Shown: positions 49,401 to 59,743 of the stretch, one piece after another
How the letters are laid out: every line of letters starts with the position of its first letter
Position numbering within the stretch: the stretch's first letter is position 1
Source of the DNA: Cheilinus undulatus
Taxonomy: Eukaryota > Chordata > Actinopteri > Labriformes > Labridae
Length of the DNA stretch: 64,000 nucleotides
NCBI RefSeq assembly: GCF_018320785.1
Contig: NC_054869.1
Span: forward strand, 31,722,289-31,786,288
Reading direction: 5' to 3'
Notes under the pieces: generated by a model
Told to the model about the DNA's origin: nothing
What the model saw: the letters and a program-made list of their open reading frames with translations, nothing else
The model's database searches: none
Made by a program: the position numbers and the translations under genes

Positions 49401-51611
49401 GCATTGTATCTGTGGGAAATGCTACCGGCAGTCTGAAGCTGAAAGTTAAGATTTAGATATTCCCGATATCCTTCAGTGCATGAGCAGGTTTAACATCTTT
49501 AAGAACCTACACTGATTAAATTCTTAAGCTACAGGAAATATAGTTGTCATGATAGGTGCAACAATATGTGCCAAAGTCTGCAGTGTTCATGTTGATGGCA
49601 ACATTCTTCCAGCGGCTCTATCATTGGACATATCCATCACTTTGACCCTCGGGCTTCTACACCTCTGGTAGGCACAGCGTTTCAAAAAGACGGGATCTGC
49701 AGCCTGCAGTGGTCTCCAGGAGACGACATGCTGGCCAGCGGCTCCACAGAGGGTCTTCTCTGTATATGGGATAATGATGTTGGGGTGTTCACCATGTCAC
49801 GCCGGCCGATTACTGAAATGAAACAGCCCAGCGCTGTAAAGGTCAGTATATGATTCAAGATGGGTCCTATGGGAGTCTAAAGCACTGCTACGTGTATCTG
49901 CTCTCTGTGGTTCCTTATGACAACTCTGGAGAAAGTTACTTAAGAAAAAATGCAGGGACAATGGAACATTGTGTTTGTAAGCAAATAGTTTTCTTTGGTT
50001 GATACAGGGTGTAATAAAATAATATGCTTAAATATATATTTTTTAATGAAATTGCGAAATATAGTTTTATAGCTATTAACTGCATGTGCCTACGTTATTG
50101 AAAAAAAAAATCTACCAATCATACTGCCTCAGCTCTTCTTCTTCTTGACCCACCACTGTACCTTCACTGTGGTAATTATTTAAAACTGTTCAGTAGTAGT
50201 TCTGCTTTCCCTAAAAAGAGCATAGTTTATGATCCATCCTGTACTGCCTCTGCCTCCAGACAGCCCCACTGTGAAAGCATGACTTTGTCTCTGATTTGTT
50301 TTGCTGGATCAAAATCATCACTCATGTGTGTTTGAATGACCTATTACTGGTTATGTCTAAAGATTTGGCTATTGTTACTGTTTGTTAGTTTAAAAAAGAT
50401 CTACATCTAGTCAGTTTTCACTGGCTTTTGACCTTCAACAATCAGCCAGTATGTTGGGGATTATGCTTGTGTTTTTAGGCGATGGGTTGGTGTCCATGGC
50501 AGGGGAAGATGATAGCTACAGGAGGAGGATGGAAAGATGCAGAGCTGAGGATCTGGGACACAAACTCAGAAACTTGTGTTAGCTCTGCAAACACAAACTC
50601 ACAGGTGCTAATGACTTACAGCGTAAGAAGCCTCTTTTTTACTGTTTATAAATCTGATATGTTCTCCCTCTGATGACTCCAATTGCAGATCTGTTCTCTT
50701 CAATGGGCTGAGAAGAAGAGATATCTGGTCACAGGTCATGGTCTTCCTCATCACCAAGTCACTTGCTGGACTTGGGACTTTCCCTCCCTCAGACCAACTC
50801 GCCAGCTGAAAGGTCAGAGAACCAGAAACACCATTAATGTGCAACTACAGGCCTCAAAAATGTCTGTATACCATCATCACAACAGAAATTTCAGCTGTGC
50901 TTACTTATTCATCTCCAAGCCTAGGAGTAAATGTGAAACTATGACTCAAAAGTCAAAACTTTAAAGTTTCTGTTTCATGATATGGTGGGAATTGTTGTGT
51001 TCAAAATTTACAAATTTATCAAAAATTTAAGAGACCTTTATAGATAATTTAAAATATGATTATACATTTCTTAATACTACTCAAGTATGTTATTTATTCA
51101 GACAAATATTGCAGTTACTGTGGTGTCAAATGAGCCTGAAACAAGAATTACTTACTATTTGGTTTCACTTCATTACGTAGTGATTCATCGTGAGTGTTTC
51201 TGTTTAAATATAGGGACTATTTTATTACTACTAGTAAGCTATGAAAGGTCTTGTGTGTGTGTGTGTGTGTGTGTGTGTTTGATTATTATAGCAAATTGGC
51301 ATTACCAAGATATAAGACAGTTGAATCTTTAAAAATCCTTTTAAATTTATAATGTTCTTTAACCATTTCAGTTTCTTAACTTGTGAGTGAATGACAGGTC
51401 CCATGTAGTTGCTGCAATGTTGGTCAGAATATTTTATTTTAATGCAAAAAAAAAAAAAAAAATCATGATACTTAAGTAAAAGAACAAAAAAATGTTTCCT
51501 TTCTTTTGTACAGGTCACTCCCAGCGAGTTCTGCACTTGGCCCTAAATCCAGAGAGTGCTCAGATTTTCTCTGCTGGAGCTGACCAAACCTTCAACATCT
51601 GGGACATTTAA
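40482..51611 (+). CDS. cdc20b: CDC20B WD-repeat protein, 11 coding exons, 477 aa
   Basis: CDC20B is a CDC20/FZR1 relative enriched in multiciliated cells and linked to release of centrioles from deuterosomes; its transcript hosts miR-449. Exons: 40482-40526, 44725-44944, 45932-46041, 46327-46378, 46680-46796, 47482-47699, 47859-47953, 49613-49841, 50479-50604, 50689-50812, 51514-51611, all phase-consistent. Residues 1-140 are variable. The CDC20 core starts at about 168 with APSLLNDY, then [70 protein letters not shown] and a last repeat ending [14 protein letters not shown]. It stops at WDI, so the C-terminal Ile-Arg tail that CDC20 and FZR1 use to bind the APC/C is absent. Human CDC20B is 519 aa, so an upstream coding exon may be missing; the start at 40482 is the first ATG in frame. 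Confidence 0.88.
40592..40671 (+). ncRNA. mir449: miR-449-family hairpin 1
   Basis: The 5' arm at 40599-40620 begins TGGCAGTGTACTGCTGC, carrying the GGCAGTG seed shared by miR-34 and miR-449 and closely matching miR-449a. The 3' arm (CAGCTGCACTCCTCACTGCA) pairs back with it across a loop of about 18 bases. miR-449 represses Notch-pathway and CP110 messages during multiciliation. The hairpin lies 70 bases after the first recognised cdc20b coding exon, in the same orientation, as in mammals where the cluster is in a CDC20B intron. Confidence 0.85.
40831..40895 (+). ncRNA. mir449: miR-449-family hairpin 2
   Basis: The 5' arm at about 40837-40858 reads AGGCAGTGTAATGTTAGCTG, with the family seed GGCAGTG and the TTAGCTG 3' block. 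The opposite arm (CACCAGCTCACACTGCTCTG) is complementary across a short CGTTTCTTT loop. The AATG in the middle differs from miR-449a/b (ATTG). It is the second of three clustered hairpins. Confidence 0.85.
41041..41113 (+). ncRNA. mir449: miR-449-family hairpin 3
   Basis: The 5' arm at 41051-41073 begins TAGGCAGTGTCTTGTTAGCT, intermediate between miR-449c and miR-34 in sequence. The 3' arm (CACCAGCTTACCTGATGCTG) pairs well with it, leaving a loop TTGATAGTGTG. It closes the cluster. Confidence 0.9.
41803..41808 (-). terminator. candidate gpx8 polyadenylation signal
   Basis: AATAAA on the minus strand about 415 bases downstream of the gpx8 stop codon. Confidence 0.4.
42221..44196 (-). CDS. gpx8: glutathione peroxidase 8 (ER-membrane peroxidase), 3 exons, 210 aa
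   Basis: GPX8 is a single-pass ER membrane protein whose luminal peroxidase domain reduces peroxide made during oxidative folding and interacts with ERO1 and PDI. Exons are 44196-43990, 43830-43569 and 42384-42221. Residues 1-18 are cytosolic, 19-38 form the membrane helix ([17 protein letters not shown]), and the luminal domain begins [20 protein letters not shown]. The active-site Cys80 is in [13 protein letters not shown] (Cys, not selenocysteine, as in human GPX8). Gln111 lies in AFPCGQFGE, and Trp165-Asn166 in [18 protein letters not shown]. The C-terminus KKRQEL resembles the human KEDL ER-retrieval tail. The usual PCNQF reads PCGQF here. An upstream in-frame ATG at 44265 exists, but the length matches human (209 aa) from 44196. 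The gene is antisense inside a cdc20b intron. Confidence 0.95.
42978..43145 (-). mobile_element. tRNA-derived SINE, inverted
   Basis: Reads AAAGACAGGATAGTGGAGAC, GAGGAATGTCCTGCTGGAAAG, ATGTGAATCTGGACCTCCCA and TGTACATGGGGC in order. This is the reverse-strand arrangement of a common fish SINE, with a degraded B box as TGTGAATCTGGACC. It lies within a gpx8 intron (43569-42384). Confidence 0.6.
48204..49110. mobile_element. hAT-like element with exact 8 bp target duplication
   Basis: Begins CAGAGGTGGAAAAAGTA and ends TTAGTTACTTTTCACCCCTG (reverse complement CAGGGGTGAAAAGTAACTAA). It is flanked by ACTATTTG on both sides (48196-48203 and 49111-49118). The subterminal ACTCAAGTAAAAGTAC words near both ends are typical of this fish family. 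It is 907 bp long, non-coding, and lies in the cdc20b intron between 47953 and 49613. Confidence 0.85.
51252..51278. repeat. (TG)n microsatellite
   Basis: Thirteen TG units in the last cdc20b intron. Confidence 0.95.
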
Positions 51612-53406
51612 TTACAAAAATCACTAATTATCATGAGCGACAAGTGTTGCTTGTGTCATGTCAGGCATGGGTTCAGCATCTATCCACACATAGAAGTAGC
51701 TCATTTTCTTGGTAAAACCACTGTGTGGAGAAACACACTTCCTGTCCCATTTTCTGAAGAAACCACAGTGTCAAGATAGTTCACCATTTTAGCTCTAACA
51801 ATGAAGTGGCATGTTAGGAGCTTAAACTTACTCTCTACAACAGGTTTCTTGTATGAGATAAATATATATATTTGTAAATAGTATTTATTTTATTTTATTC
51901 TACACGCATAGTTAAACTACACTTTTGACAGTGTCTTTACAATACAACAGAGCTACATTAACTCTGGAAAATCTGTAGCGGGTGTGTCTCTTCAGGCAGG
52001 AACAAAGTAGAAAGTCAGCCTAGCAAAGCAAAGCAAACTGATGAAGAATAGGCTATGTTCCTTTAGGAACACATAAACTAACAGACGGAAAGTCCAGCTT
52101 GGTAGATACCTTCACACATGGTGTAAATGTGTCTCACATCAAAAACAGCAGTCCACCAGGAACATGACCTAAACAAAGCCAGCAGAGATCACTGTGTCAG
52201 GCAAACACATCAGAACACTCTGTCCAAGGGCATGATGGGGACCTCCACCCACACATCCCCCAGATTTGAAATTACAGTGGGCAGAGCTAAGACCAGTTGA
52301 CTCTATAAAGAGTTGAACTAACACTGGTGGATCCACACTGTCAAATAACTCCAATACTGAAGTCTATTTTACTCAAAATGGAGTGAAATTACAAATCGGG
52401 AGTTAAAATTTGACCCAAAAATGTTTAACCATGAAATATCAACACTAAAGTTTTGCTGAGTACAACAGCTGTTTTGGGATGTGGTGTGAAATCATTCTCT
52501 CAGAATGTGCTACTGTGTAGTATTATATATGTATTTACATAAGTAAGAGTAAAAGTACTGATTCCAAATAGTACTCAAAGTACAGGCACCGAAAAAAACT
52601 ACTGTTATAGCAATCTGAGTAAATGTAATCAGTTACCCTACACACCTGTTTCAGTGAGACCCATGTCATGAAGTTTCAGATCTGTTTGTAATTTGTTCCA
52701 GGCAAAGGGAGCACCAAATTAAAACCTCTTAGTTTTCAAGTCTAGTTCTTGCCCTTGGGACAGACAGTGAGAAAAGATCCTGAGAATGAAGAAAATAGGT
52801 TCCAGAGATCCTCTGACTGATGTAGGTTACAAAGTAGGAGGGAAGAAGACCAAGAATAGCCTTTTAGATATGCAAGTGTTTCAGTCTATGTGTTGACAGA
52901 GAAGACCATCAGACATGTTCATACAACAAACAGTGATGGGTGAGAGCTTTAAAGTTAGTAATGAACCTCAAAACTACATGATAAACAAACCCAGTTTGTG
53001 ATGGAGGTTGGTGGAGCTGAGCAACGCGTTTCTACTTGTCATTTTTTTGTTGTTCTGATTGAAACCCCTTAATGGCAGAATTAACATACTGTAAGTTTAA
53101 ATGTATTACTTTGTAAAACTCTTACAGTTTCTTTAGTAGAAGCTGTGCACACAGGCCCATTTTATTGTTATATTTATCTTTTCAAATGAGGTTGGTGTTT
53201 TGTTTCATGTAAGTTTGGCTTTATGACATTTAAGCATCATTTTGAGAGTGCTTAATATCAGCACTGCTTGATTCAGTTGCAGGCAGACTGATGAATATTG
53301 TCACAGCAGTGCTGATATTCACTCCAACAGCACAGCCTTGTGTGTGATATTTCTTTTAACAGACACACTAGCAGAAAAAAAGCTGCTGCAAGCAATATTC
53401 AATAAA
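51612..53406 (+). other. cdc20b 3' flank
   Basis: No AATAAA follows within the first few hundred bases. The first clear one on the plus strand is at 53401-53406 (CAATAAAATTATTTCC), which would give a long 3' UTR running through the repeat copy at 51960-52647. A variant signal nearer the stop is equally possible. No gene is supported here. Confidence 0.4.
51960..52647. mobile_element. second copy of the hAT-like family found in the cdc20b intron
   Basis: Shares ordered blocks with 48204-49110: CTGATGAAGAAT, TCACACATGGTGTAAATGTG, CACTCTGTCCAAGGG, AGTAAAAGTACTG and a right end GAGTAAATGTAATCAGTTAC then CACACCTG. The left end is unclear and diverged, so this is a decayed, perhaps truncated copy. 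Confidence 0.6.
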
Positions 53407-53626
53407 ATTATTTCCAATTCACTAAATCAGAACTAATTGTTGTTTATCACGTTTTCACTCATGTTAACTGTTAACCTTCTGAGGGATGCAACCCAATAAA
53501 CATCGTCATATAGAGCCCTTTAAACAAATCAGGTCTGGGATCTTTTTTTTTAACAAGACTGACTGTACATTGTTCACTTAATCCCCAGACTTCTTTTGTT
53601 GGTGATGTTTGAGATATCCCAGAGCA

Positions 53627-55144
53627 GGCCTATTCAATTAGCGGCCCAGAACCAACCCCCAAGTGGCCCAGACTATGGACATGCCAGAGATGCAGAGGGT
53701 GGCCTGTTTTGCAAGTTTTCATAAATTCCCGCACTGCAGACCGTAAATGCAACACTCCGTGTAACCTAGCAACAGTCTACCTACAATGCACTGTGCTATT
53801 TTGAAGCATGGCTAATGTTGCTGACAGAAATAGTCCCAAAATACAGAGTATTAAACGTGTCCTTTTTAACTGTAGCTACAACTGTGCAAATTTAGTTTTT
53901 ATGCACGTTGAGATATGATTAGCCAAAATTATTATTTACAGAATTTCATTTCATTTTTTCATTCTATTTATTTTATCTTTAATCAAGTGGGAAAAAAAAC
54001 ATTTCTACTACCTCAGGTTATATTCAAATACAGCTCTGTTGTGTTTTTATGCACTTCTTGATGCGTCCAAGTTCAAAATACCGTTCCATGATAAAAAATT
54101 CATTTTGTGTTTCTGTGAGCACAAAATAATCAAGAGACAATTTGATAGCATACCTTAAGTAAACACCAAAGACAAAAGAAATGGCTGTGGTGCTCATGAC
54201 CCACATACATAGGTCTGTTTCAAAGCCTCTTGTTCAACAATTTGGATGCCCCATCTTTTTCTCTTCTTTTCTGAGCCAAAAGTGACCTCATTGGAAAGGT
54301 AGTTTGGATACAGATTGCTTCATCTCAATGCCAGTTGGCAGGATATCATGACAGCAACTTATCAATCACATCCAGATTACAGATTGTCAGTGTAATGCAG
54401 AATGTTATCAGTCCTGATACTCCTCATCTGCTGCCTGCATTATGGCAAAACATTGCTCTCTGTGTGTGCATATCTGATAGCATGTGGAGATCCTGCTGTG
54501 TGTTTGCACGCCATGCCTCTTGTGCTCCTCTACCTGCATTTTAAAACCACGCAGTGGGACAGCAAAATAAAGCTGCTGCATGTGTAAAGTGTTTGTACAA
54601 TGTAGGGCTGGGTTACACTGGCACGCCAGATCTAAAAAAAACACTCAGAGACAGCGATTGGGAAAGGGCAGAGCCTTCGAAAAAAAAGTCGGAGGTGACC
54701 AAATGAACATTCTGTCTGACACATCTTTACGGGCCAATCAGAGCGACAAAACATGGACGTAGCTGCTACTGAGCAGCGCTCCTACCGCAGGAGTAAACTC
54801 CATATAGAACTGCATAATGCAAACCATGGCGACTGTAGACATGTCAGTACATGACTTTTGTGGTTTTTGAAAAGGAAACAACTCAATGCTGTTCGCCTGA
54901 AAGTACTGCCCCTTGTTGCTTATTGGTTTTGTCACTTTCTAACTGGGCTCAAACTGTTCAGACGGGAGCTTTGCAAGATATCCATCTGCTTTGCAAGGTT
55001 AGGGCTTTTTTCTCAATATTTTTCATCTGAATGACAATACTTGAATGTTTCACAATTTGTTTTTGTTTTTTTTCCTGCACAGAAATCAGGAGTCAGTTAA
55101 GGTCAAACTTATTCACAGCCAGCTGCACAACACTGGGATTTCCA
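53627..55144. other. repeat-rich intergenic region
   Basis: Begins at CAGGCCTATTCAATTAGCGG, a recognisable terminus of a common fish hAT-type repeat whose partner end I could not find. The rest, to the BED-zinc-finger element, is AT-rich with no supported gene. Confidence 0.35.
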
Positions 55145-55152
55145 CTCAAATG

Positions 55153-56923
55153 TAGGGCTGGGCAATATCTTGAGATTTTAATCTATATCGATATATTTCT
55201 ATACGAGATATGACACAGGACAATATTGTTATATCAATATAATTAGTTTTAAACTTAAACACAAGTCACCATTTCGCCTACTTCTCTTGACTCTGTGTTG
55301 CTCTTTGTCCTTCCCTGCCTCCCTTGCCCTCTGAAACTTCACGAAACTCAAAAGCCCAGCGGGCCCCCCCCCCCACCCAAAGACCTCACAAAACTCAAGG
55401 ACCCACCCCCTCCCCCTCTCACCAGAACAACACAGACAACATGGAGACCGCTAACAAAATGAGTGTAGTCGAAGAGTTAGTCGGTAAGAAGAAAAATAGT
55501 GGCTCTATCATTTCGAACTGGTTTTGTTTTAAGACATCAGACGATCAGCAAATTAATGTTTTTTGTAGAGTGTCGAAAACAAGTCGCAACTAAAGACTCG
55601 GGCACGAAGAATCTCTATCATCATTTGCAGCAGCGGCAAAGGCTGCAGTATGAAGAGTGTGGACCAACTTGTGAACCAAAGGCAGGAAGAGGCATAAAGT
55701 GTAATGATATACGGATTTATATGTGATTTAATACACTCGAACACATGTTGGTAGCTCGTTTGGCGTCTGTGTACCCATAGCAACACGTTGTACTCTGTGC
55801 TGATTTATTCGTATTGTATAAAGAATGACATGCTGGATAGCTCACTGCCTCACTAGCTGCTCACAATGCTCCTGTGCAAAAGCAGAAACCCTAAGACAGC
55901 ATAAATTAGGTGTTTTTTTTTTTTTTAATTATTGTTTATTTGGAAAAAAGACCGACAGAAGGAGATGAATTTCCGGTTTCGTCTTCTTCTATGGCGTCTT
56001 TTCTTTCTGGTCACTGTTTGTTTGTGACAACAGCGCCCCTAACGGCCAGAGTTTGTAGTTGTTAAGACGGTTTGGTCCGTTTGAGCCAAGAGCAATGTGA
56101 ATGCAAGCCAAACCAAAGGAAAATGAAACAATGTTGCAATGAACATTGAAAGAAAAGGTAAAAAGTAGAGAGATATCAGAAAAGCTGTGGCGTATCATAT
56201 TGCTAAAGACATGGTACCAGAGTTTTTAGTTGTAGTGGGAACACTGTAACCTGCCATAGAGCATCCTTGAAACCTGATTCTGCTGACAGAATCTGTGAGG
56301 TGTTGAGCAGCGGGGCCTGGCCTGCCTAAGTTTTTGTTCTCACATATTTCCTGTTTTGTGAGCGTAACACAGAGAGGCATATTTGTTACATTGCCCATGT
56401 CAGTTACTTTGTTTATTAAAACAAAATATTTGAATGTTCAGGACTCAGGGGCTGTTCACAAGAGAAAGCACTTTTAATAGAAAGAACTACCAATCTCAGA
56501 GAAAAGCTACTTTGTCAGATGTAGTAAATGTTACTTGTGTTTTGTATTATCTCTTTTTACATCTTGCTTATTTGCACAGCTATATGTATTTTGTTTTGCA
56601 CAGAAGAAATTTACTTTATATAACTACTTATTACTTTTCTTACTTAACTTATTACTTTAATAATTTACTTTATTTCTTGATTTAATCTATTTAATTCTTT
56701 ATTCATTTATATACAGGTAGTTTCTTTTCATGTAATTAATGTACATGTCAACCTACGCAACTGGTTTAATAAAAGACAGTATTCAGTTCATGTGGATTTG
56801 ACTTAAAACTGAATCTGTTTTTATTTCTTCTTCACTGACAAATATATCGAGATATATATTGAATATTGAGATATGGCTAAAATATATCGAGATATACATT
56901 TTGGTCCATATCGCCAAGCCCCA
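55153..56923 (+). mobile_element. hAT element with degraded BED-finger ORF
   Basis: Inverted ends TAGGGCTGGGCAATAT and the reverse complement of TGGGGCTTGGCGATAT enclose 1771 bp. They are flanked by CTCAAATG (55145-55152) and CTCAAACG (56924-56931), a near-perfect 8 bp duplication. Both subterminal regions are rich in TATATCGA words. Only the N-terminal part of a transposase survives (see the pseudogene entry). The DDE domain and the dimerisation domain are missing, so this is an internally deleted copy that cannot move by itself. Confidence 0.8.
55441..55690 (+). pseudogene. BED zinc finger of a hAT transposase, frameshifted
   Basis: Frame 1 reads METANKMSVVEELVGKKK and SGSIISNWFCFKTSDDQQIN. 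A single-base shift near 55570 is then needed to continue with ECRKQVATKDSGTKNLYHHL. Together these give the Cys-x2-Cys...His-x4-5-His layout of a ZBED/hAT DNA-binding finger. After CGPTCEPKAGRG the similarity ends. The finger normally binds the element's own ends. The shift and truncation make it non-functional. Confidence 0.7.
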
Positions 56924-56931
56924 CTCAAACG

Positions 56932-58356
56932 TACCAAATAATCCAAACTAACTGTAAGACATTCAGCAAAAGAGAATGCAGATTCACTACTATCATTGTG
57001 GGTGTCAGGTTAAGCAGTAGGTAGTGAGGGTTCAACACAACATTTGGTCCAGAAACTTTATCATGGAAGTGACTGAAGAGAAAAAAAAAAACAAAGGAAG
57101 ATTTTATTAGTGGAACTTATAAAAGTAAAGTTTTTTAAACTTTTTCCAAGCCCATCTGATCTCAGAATAGTTGAAGTAGTCTGTTATTTTACAATCTTTT
57201 CACTGAGGATTAGGCCTCGCATTTTTTTGCTTTTTCAATTTAATTTAATTTTTTTATTTTTGTCATTTGCCAGTTGAACAAAAATACAACCAGACCCCTG
57301 TGTACCACAAACCAAGAGGCAAATACCACTTTATTTTATATTTTTTCTGCTAAGCACTGGCCCAGCAGGGACAGGAACCCATTGGTTGTTTTGTTTATAA
57401 TGACAGTTAAGTAGGCCAATCATGTCTCCCGAAGGCCTGTATGCATCCGTGCCCTCCCTGAAAATGCCAGGGCCAGATTTCTTCCCAGTCCAGCCCTGGT
57501 AGAGTCTGAAGTAAGAAAAAATAGACCAAAACTTAAGATAGCAGCAAAGAAACCAATGACAGTGTATCTGCGGTATCCTGGTCTCATGTGAAACTGTTGG
57601 AAGAATGTCACAACTTTTCTTACTGACAGAGAGACATACTGAGATTCAGTGATACTATACAAAAGACCTGTTTAAACATATACTCTGAAACAAGAGTGTT
57701 TCCCCTCCTGCTCCTTTTAAAAGTCCTGACATTATTTACACTGCCAACACTTCTCTCTCCTGAACAGCATTTCAAACATTTATCTGAGGTCAACCATGCA
57801 TTTCATCATCTCCACACGCTGTGGATTGTTCTAGTAACTTATTATCAGATTCAAATTTAAAAAGTCACAAAAGTTCCTCAAAGCCTAGTTTGGTTGGTCC
57901 TAAAAATAGATTTCAAGGCGGAGCTGCAAATCTCTATTTCGGAGTTACCTATAAAAGCTAGAGACAGTTCACCTGGTGTTGCGTTACACTGCTCAGCCTG
58001 TATGGTTTGCTCAACACAATTGCTTGTTTAATGTTCACTATATTTCAGAAGGTACATATATCTATATATCTATCTATATATATAGATAGATAGATATATG
58101 TCTAAAATACTTAAAGGACATAAGGAATTTACTGTAGTAGTTAAGCACATTTTTAGAATGAGGTATCCCCAGTCAATGGAGGAATCCAGAAACAGACCAT
58201 TTTCTCCACCCTCTTGCGTCATCACATGGGGTGAGCCTGTTCTATAAACTTCCTGAGTGGGAGGAGATTCAAGCAGAGAGAGAAGAGAGAGGAGAGACAG
58301 GTGTACAGCAGAGGAATGAAGACATTTATCATAAACAAAGACACAAACTCTACTGC
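56932..58356. other. intergenic region before the lectin gene
   Basis: About 1.4 kb with no gene I can support. On the minus strand GGGCTGGACTGGGAAGAAAT with CTGGCCCTGGCATTTTC (57435-57510) is a dispersed fish repeat. An 80-codon frame that includes it is probably spurious. An AT-rich palindrome lies at 58053-58100. Confidence 0.4.
58053..58100. repeat. AT-rich perfect palindrome
   Basis: ACATATATCTATATATCTAT leads into a TATA centre and is mirrored as ATAGATAGATAGATATATGT. It is a (TATC/GATA) microsatellite inverted on itself, able to form a hairpin of over 20 pairs with one or two mismatches. Confidence 0.7.
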
Positions 58357-59743
58357 ATGCGTGCCTGTGGGACGCAGATTCTGCAGCGCCTGGCTGTTCT
58401 AGGTAACTGCTGTCAGATATTCATTGGCTTTTTGTGATTTCTAAAACTACTGTTATTTTTATACAACTAATCACTGAGGAAAATCCTGCACTATTAAGTC
58501 TAATACTGCAGCAAATATAACATGATACTACGTATGACTTGTGTGGTGTTTCTTATATTGTGTCTCTTTATGGTGTAGGCTTTGTTGTGGGTCTCTGTTT
58601 TGTTTCTATGTACTATTTTGTGTCTATTTGTAGTTATCCAGGGTCTCTTTGTGCTTTTTTCTTCACAAATTTTTATTATGTTGCTTTTTTGGTTGAATTA
58701 AATCTTAAGAGACTTAAAAACTCACATCTCTAGTGTTCAGCCTTTACTTCATTAGCTATAGCTGCTCAACTGCTCAGTAATGCAAATATCAAATAAACCA
58801 ATCAAGTGGACCCAGTGTGTTTAAGCATGTAGACATGGTCAAGATGATCTGCTATGGTCTGAGGATTTCACAAACTGCTGGTTCAAAAAAGAGAAAATAT
58901 CCAGTGAGCAACCATGGCATGTTCAAAGTCCCTAAATCACCTTTCTCCTTCATTCTGGTGTCTGGTTACCATGTCTACAAGTTAAAATTCATGGGCTACA
59001 TCCACGTGGTTAGTTTATTTAAGGTTTGCTTCAATCAGCAATTAAACAGCTGTACCTAATGAAGTGGTCAGAGAGTGGGAGTTGTAAATCTTTGTTTCAT
59101 TTTAGTGCTCTTTTCATTCATTTGCATCTTTTGGTGGTCACTTTTGTGTCTCTGTTGATGTTGTGGGTCTTCTATGGTTACAAAAGCCAAACTTAACATG
59201 AAACTGTTGGTCTTTTTACATCCTGGCAGAATAACACTGAAATTGTATTCACCAATACAAAACACTTTTTTGTCAAGTTTGACTGAAATAAAAGGCAACC
59301 AGTGATTGGTCTTAAAACATGATAACTGTCACCTGAAGAGTTTATCTGTTTTCCTCCCTTGTTTTCCTCTTACATAGTGGTGTGCCATGGATTGTCAGTG
59401 GGAAAGACAGTCCCACAGTACGTCCTGGTCCAGAGACTGATGTCCTGGTACAAAGCCCAGGAGTTCTGTCAGAGGCATTACATTGACCTGGCTGTCCTGA
59501 GCACAGAGGAACAATACTTTACTCTATGTAATGCCACCGCTGCAAACAAAGCCAGCTTTTGGCTTGGTCTGCTGCGCCAGAACTCCTCCAGTGCTTGGAA
59601 ATGGGTGGATCAAGAAGATCTGGCCTATGAGAACTGGTATAGGAAAAACCATCAAAGCTGTGCGAGTTTGGAGGCCATGCTGGACACAGATAAGAAGCTG
59701 CTGGCTCGCTACTGTGAAGAGTTACACATGTTCATCTGTCAGG
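58357..59743 (+). CDS. C-type-lectin-domain protein, 5' part (2 exons seen)
   Basis: Exon 1 (58357-58402) codes MRACGTQILQRLAVL, the start of a signal peptide completed by VVCHGLS on exon 2 (59378-59743); the join is phase 1. Exon 2 codes one C-type lectin-like domain: PQYVLVQRLMSWYKAQEFCQ, the WLGLLRQ motif (WxGL), WKWVDQEDLAYENWY and the cysteines of SCASLEA, ARYCEE and FICQ. The EPN/QPD and WND residues that bind calcium and sugar in classic lectins are not present, so it may not bind sugar. It ends at a GTGAGT donor in phase 1, as between tandem lectin domains, but I found no further exon in the remaining 4.2 kb. It may extend past the right edge or be a decayed copy. An internally deleted Tc1 copy lies in intron 1. 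I cannot name the orthologue. Confidence 0.75.
58742..59068 (+). mobile_element. internally deleted Tc1/mariner-like element
   Basis: The left end CTTTACTTCATTAGCTATAGC and the right end CTGTACCTAATGAAGTGGTC form an inverted pair close to the CACTTTATTAGGTACACC terminus of a common fish Tc1-like element. Just inside are TAAGCATGTAGACATGGTCA, ATTTCACAAACTGCTGGTTC and AAAGAGAAAATATCCAGTGA, which are pieces of that element's transposase gene with most of it deleted. It lies in intron 1 of the lectin gene. Confidence 0.7.

Noticed and set aside
57420-57662. 80-codon minus-strand frame with a hydrophobic segment
   Set aside because: Its end lies in a dispersed fish repeat (GGGCTGGACTGG...), and no neighbouring exons support a gene. 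It could be revisited if transcripts exist.
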